DNA from: G11 sp947167445
GTDB lineage: Bacteria; Bacillota; Clostridia; Lachnospirales; Lachnospiraceae
NCBI GenBank assembly: GCA_947167445.1
Contig: CAMVID010000008.1
Coordinates: 39,894 to 103,893, forward strand
Reading direction: 5' to 3'
Length of the DNA: 64,000 nucleotides
The first letter of the stretch is position 1. Each line of letters starts with the position of its first letter. The notes below the pieces were generated by a model, which saw nothing but the letters and a program-made list of their open reading frames with translations, had not been told where the DNA came from and ran no database searches. This document shows, one piece after another, positions 63,233 to 64,000 of the stretch. Both the position numbers and the translations under genes were made by a program.

Positions 63233-64000
63233 CTAAAACACCTTCCTGATTTCATCAAGAAGGGATTTGTAGTTCTCAATCATCTCCTGATGATTTGCCT
63301 TAACATAATCCCAGTTCTCCTCAATGCAGGCATTCTCCAGAGCCTTGGCCTTCTCCGAAAGAGGTACGGCACCAATGTAGAGGGATGTGGATTTTACCGC
63401 ATGGACAAGAATTCTGTAATCATCCCAGTTTCCGGCTTCGTAAAATTTGATAATATCCCCTGTCTTGTCTTCCTCTATGTAGGTCTCAAGAATGGATCTG
63501 TACGTATCTTCGTCAAGACAATATGACAGGCCCACTTCGGTATCAAGGAAATCAAGTTTATCCACCAGAGAGCCCTGCACAGGTTCTTCAAGTTTTCGCC
63601 GTCTCTCAGCCTTCTCAAACTCAATTTCTTCCCTGCTTACAAGTCTGACCTTATCAGGAGGCAGGTACTTTGCAAGGCAGGCTTCCAGGGCAGGACCCTG
63701 AACAGGTTTGGAAAGATAATCGTTAAATCCCCACTCAAGGTACTGTTCCTTGGCCCCCACAACGGCATTGGCGGTAAGGGCTATAACAGGAGCATCCTTG
63801 CTTAGATTGTCCTGTGTCTTTTTGAGTATCCAAAGAGTTTCCACCCCATCCATATCGGGCATCATGTGGTCCATCAGGATAAGGTCGTACTTCTTGTGCA
63901 TTACAGCTTCAAGGCAGGCGCCACCGCTTCCTGCCGTATCGACCTGAATTTTGGTCTGCTTGAGCAGTCCCATTATAACTTCAAGATTGACTTTTATATC
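63233..64000 (-). CDS. Receiver and HPt end of a hybrid sensor kinase (partial)
   Basis: The open frame runs without a stop to the right edge, so the protein is longer than the 256 residues seen here. A response-regulator receiver domain has its acceptor Asp in LILMDHMMPDMDG and its Lys in DYLSKPV. A linker leads to an HPt domain with the phospho-His in LVHAVKST and IGA. Such tails belong to hybrid histidine kinases that pass phosphate His-Asp-His. The frame begins DIKVNLEVI, close to the acidic start of a receiver. The kinase part lies outside. Confidence 0.88.
   Translation of the reverse strand, partial: DIKVNLEVIMGLLKQTKIQVDTAGSGGACLEAVMHKKYDLILMDHMMPDMDGVETLWILKKTQDNLSKDAPVIALTANAVVGAKEQYLEWGFNDYLSKPVQGPALEACLAKYLPPDKVRLVSREEIEFEKAERRRKLEEPVQGSLVDKLDFLDTEVGLSYCLDEDTYRSILETYIEEDKTGDIIKFYEAGNWDDYRILVHAVKSTSLYIGAVPLSEKAKALENACIEENWDYVKANHQEMIENYKSLLDEIRKVF

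Overview
The window looks like a piece of a Firmicutes (Clostridia) chromosome, most likely a Lachnospiraceae member of the Butyrivibrio/Pseudobutyrivibrio kind. This is an inference from gene content: RNase Y, RemA, RqcH, a SufCBDSU iron-sulfur operon, LL-diaminopimelate aminotransferase, type III glutamine synthetase, a DUF4317 protein and Gram-positive style LexA boxes and promoters. About 44 protein genes fill it, nearly all on the minus strand. I saw no tRNA, rRNA, CRISPR array, transposase or prophage.

Layout. (1) 1-9750: a five-gene minus-strand operon that I consider the most unusual part. It encodes a 2120-residue exported protein with a collagen-like stretch, a 542-residue exported protein with a Gly-Gly-X stretch, an F-type c-subunit-like protein lacking the ion-binding carboxylate, a fused b-delta-like stator protein, and an alpha-like ATPase subunit that runs off the left edge. 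No a subunit is seen where it would normally lie. (2) 10160-15838: Na/phosphate cotransporter-like protein, membrane-anchored EEP-family hydrolase, GGDEF diguanylate cyclase and a C39-like protein. (3) 16002-24815: housekeeping genes rny, recX-recA with SOS operators, and a yicC-remA-gmk-rpoZ-rimO-pgsA-cinA run. (4) 24936-33096: rqcH, a flippase-like protein and sufCBDSU. (5) 33097-33829: a non-coding gap with a 64-bp tandem repeat. (6) 33830-39491: DUF697-like protein, glycogen synthase, S66 peptidase, DUF4317 protein and a Ca/Na antiporter. (7) 39588-60804: a nitrogen supercluster, glnA(III)-amt/PII, carA-carB-purF, then asnB-pyrG-gltB-gltD-dapF-dapL. (8) 60964-63060: a metal ABC transporter operon with a small lipoprotein. 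(9) 63233-64000: the receiver and HPt end of a hybrid kinase.

How the parts work together. The nitrogen region gathers glutamine synthesis, ammonium uptake and sensing, and five enzymes that use the glutamine amide (CarA, PurF, AsnB, PyrG, GltB). The glnA and asnB transcription units share a nearly identical promoter with a TGTAT-N6-ATACA dyad, followed by a hairpin and T-run ahead of the first gene, which suggests common control by repression or antitermination. The left-edge operon looks like a rotary-ATPase derivative whose membrane part cannot conduct ions by the usual chemistry and which is encoded together with two large surface proteins. This recalls the repurposed F1-like ATPases of mycoplasmas, but that link is my inference.
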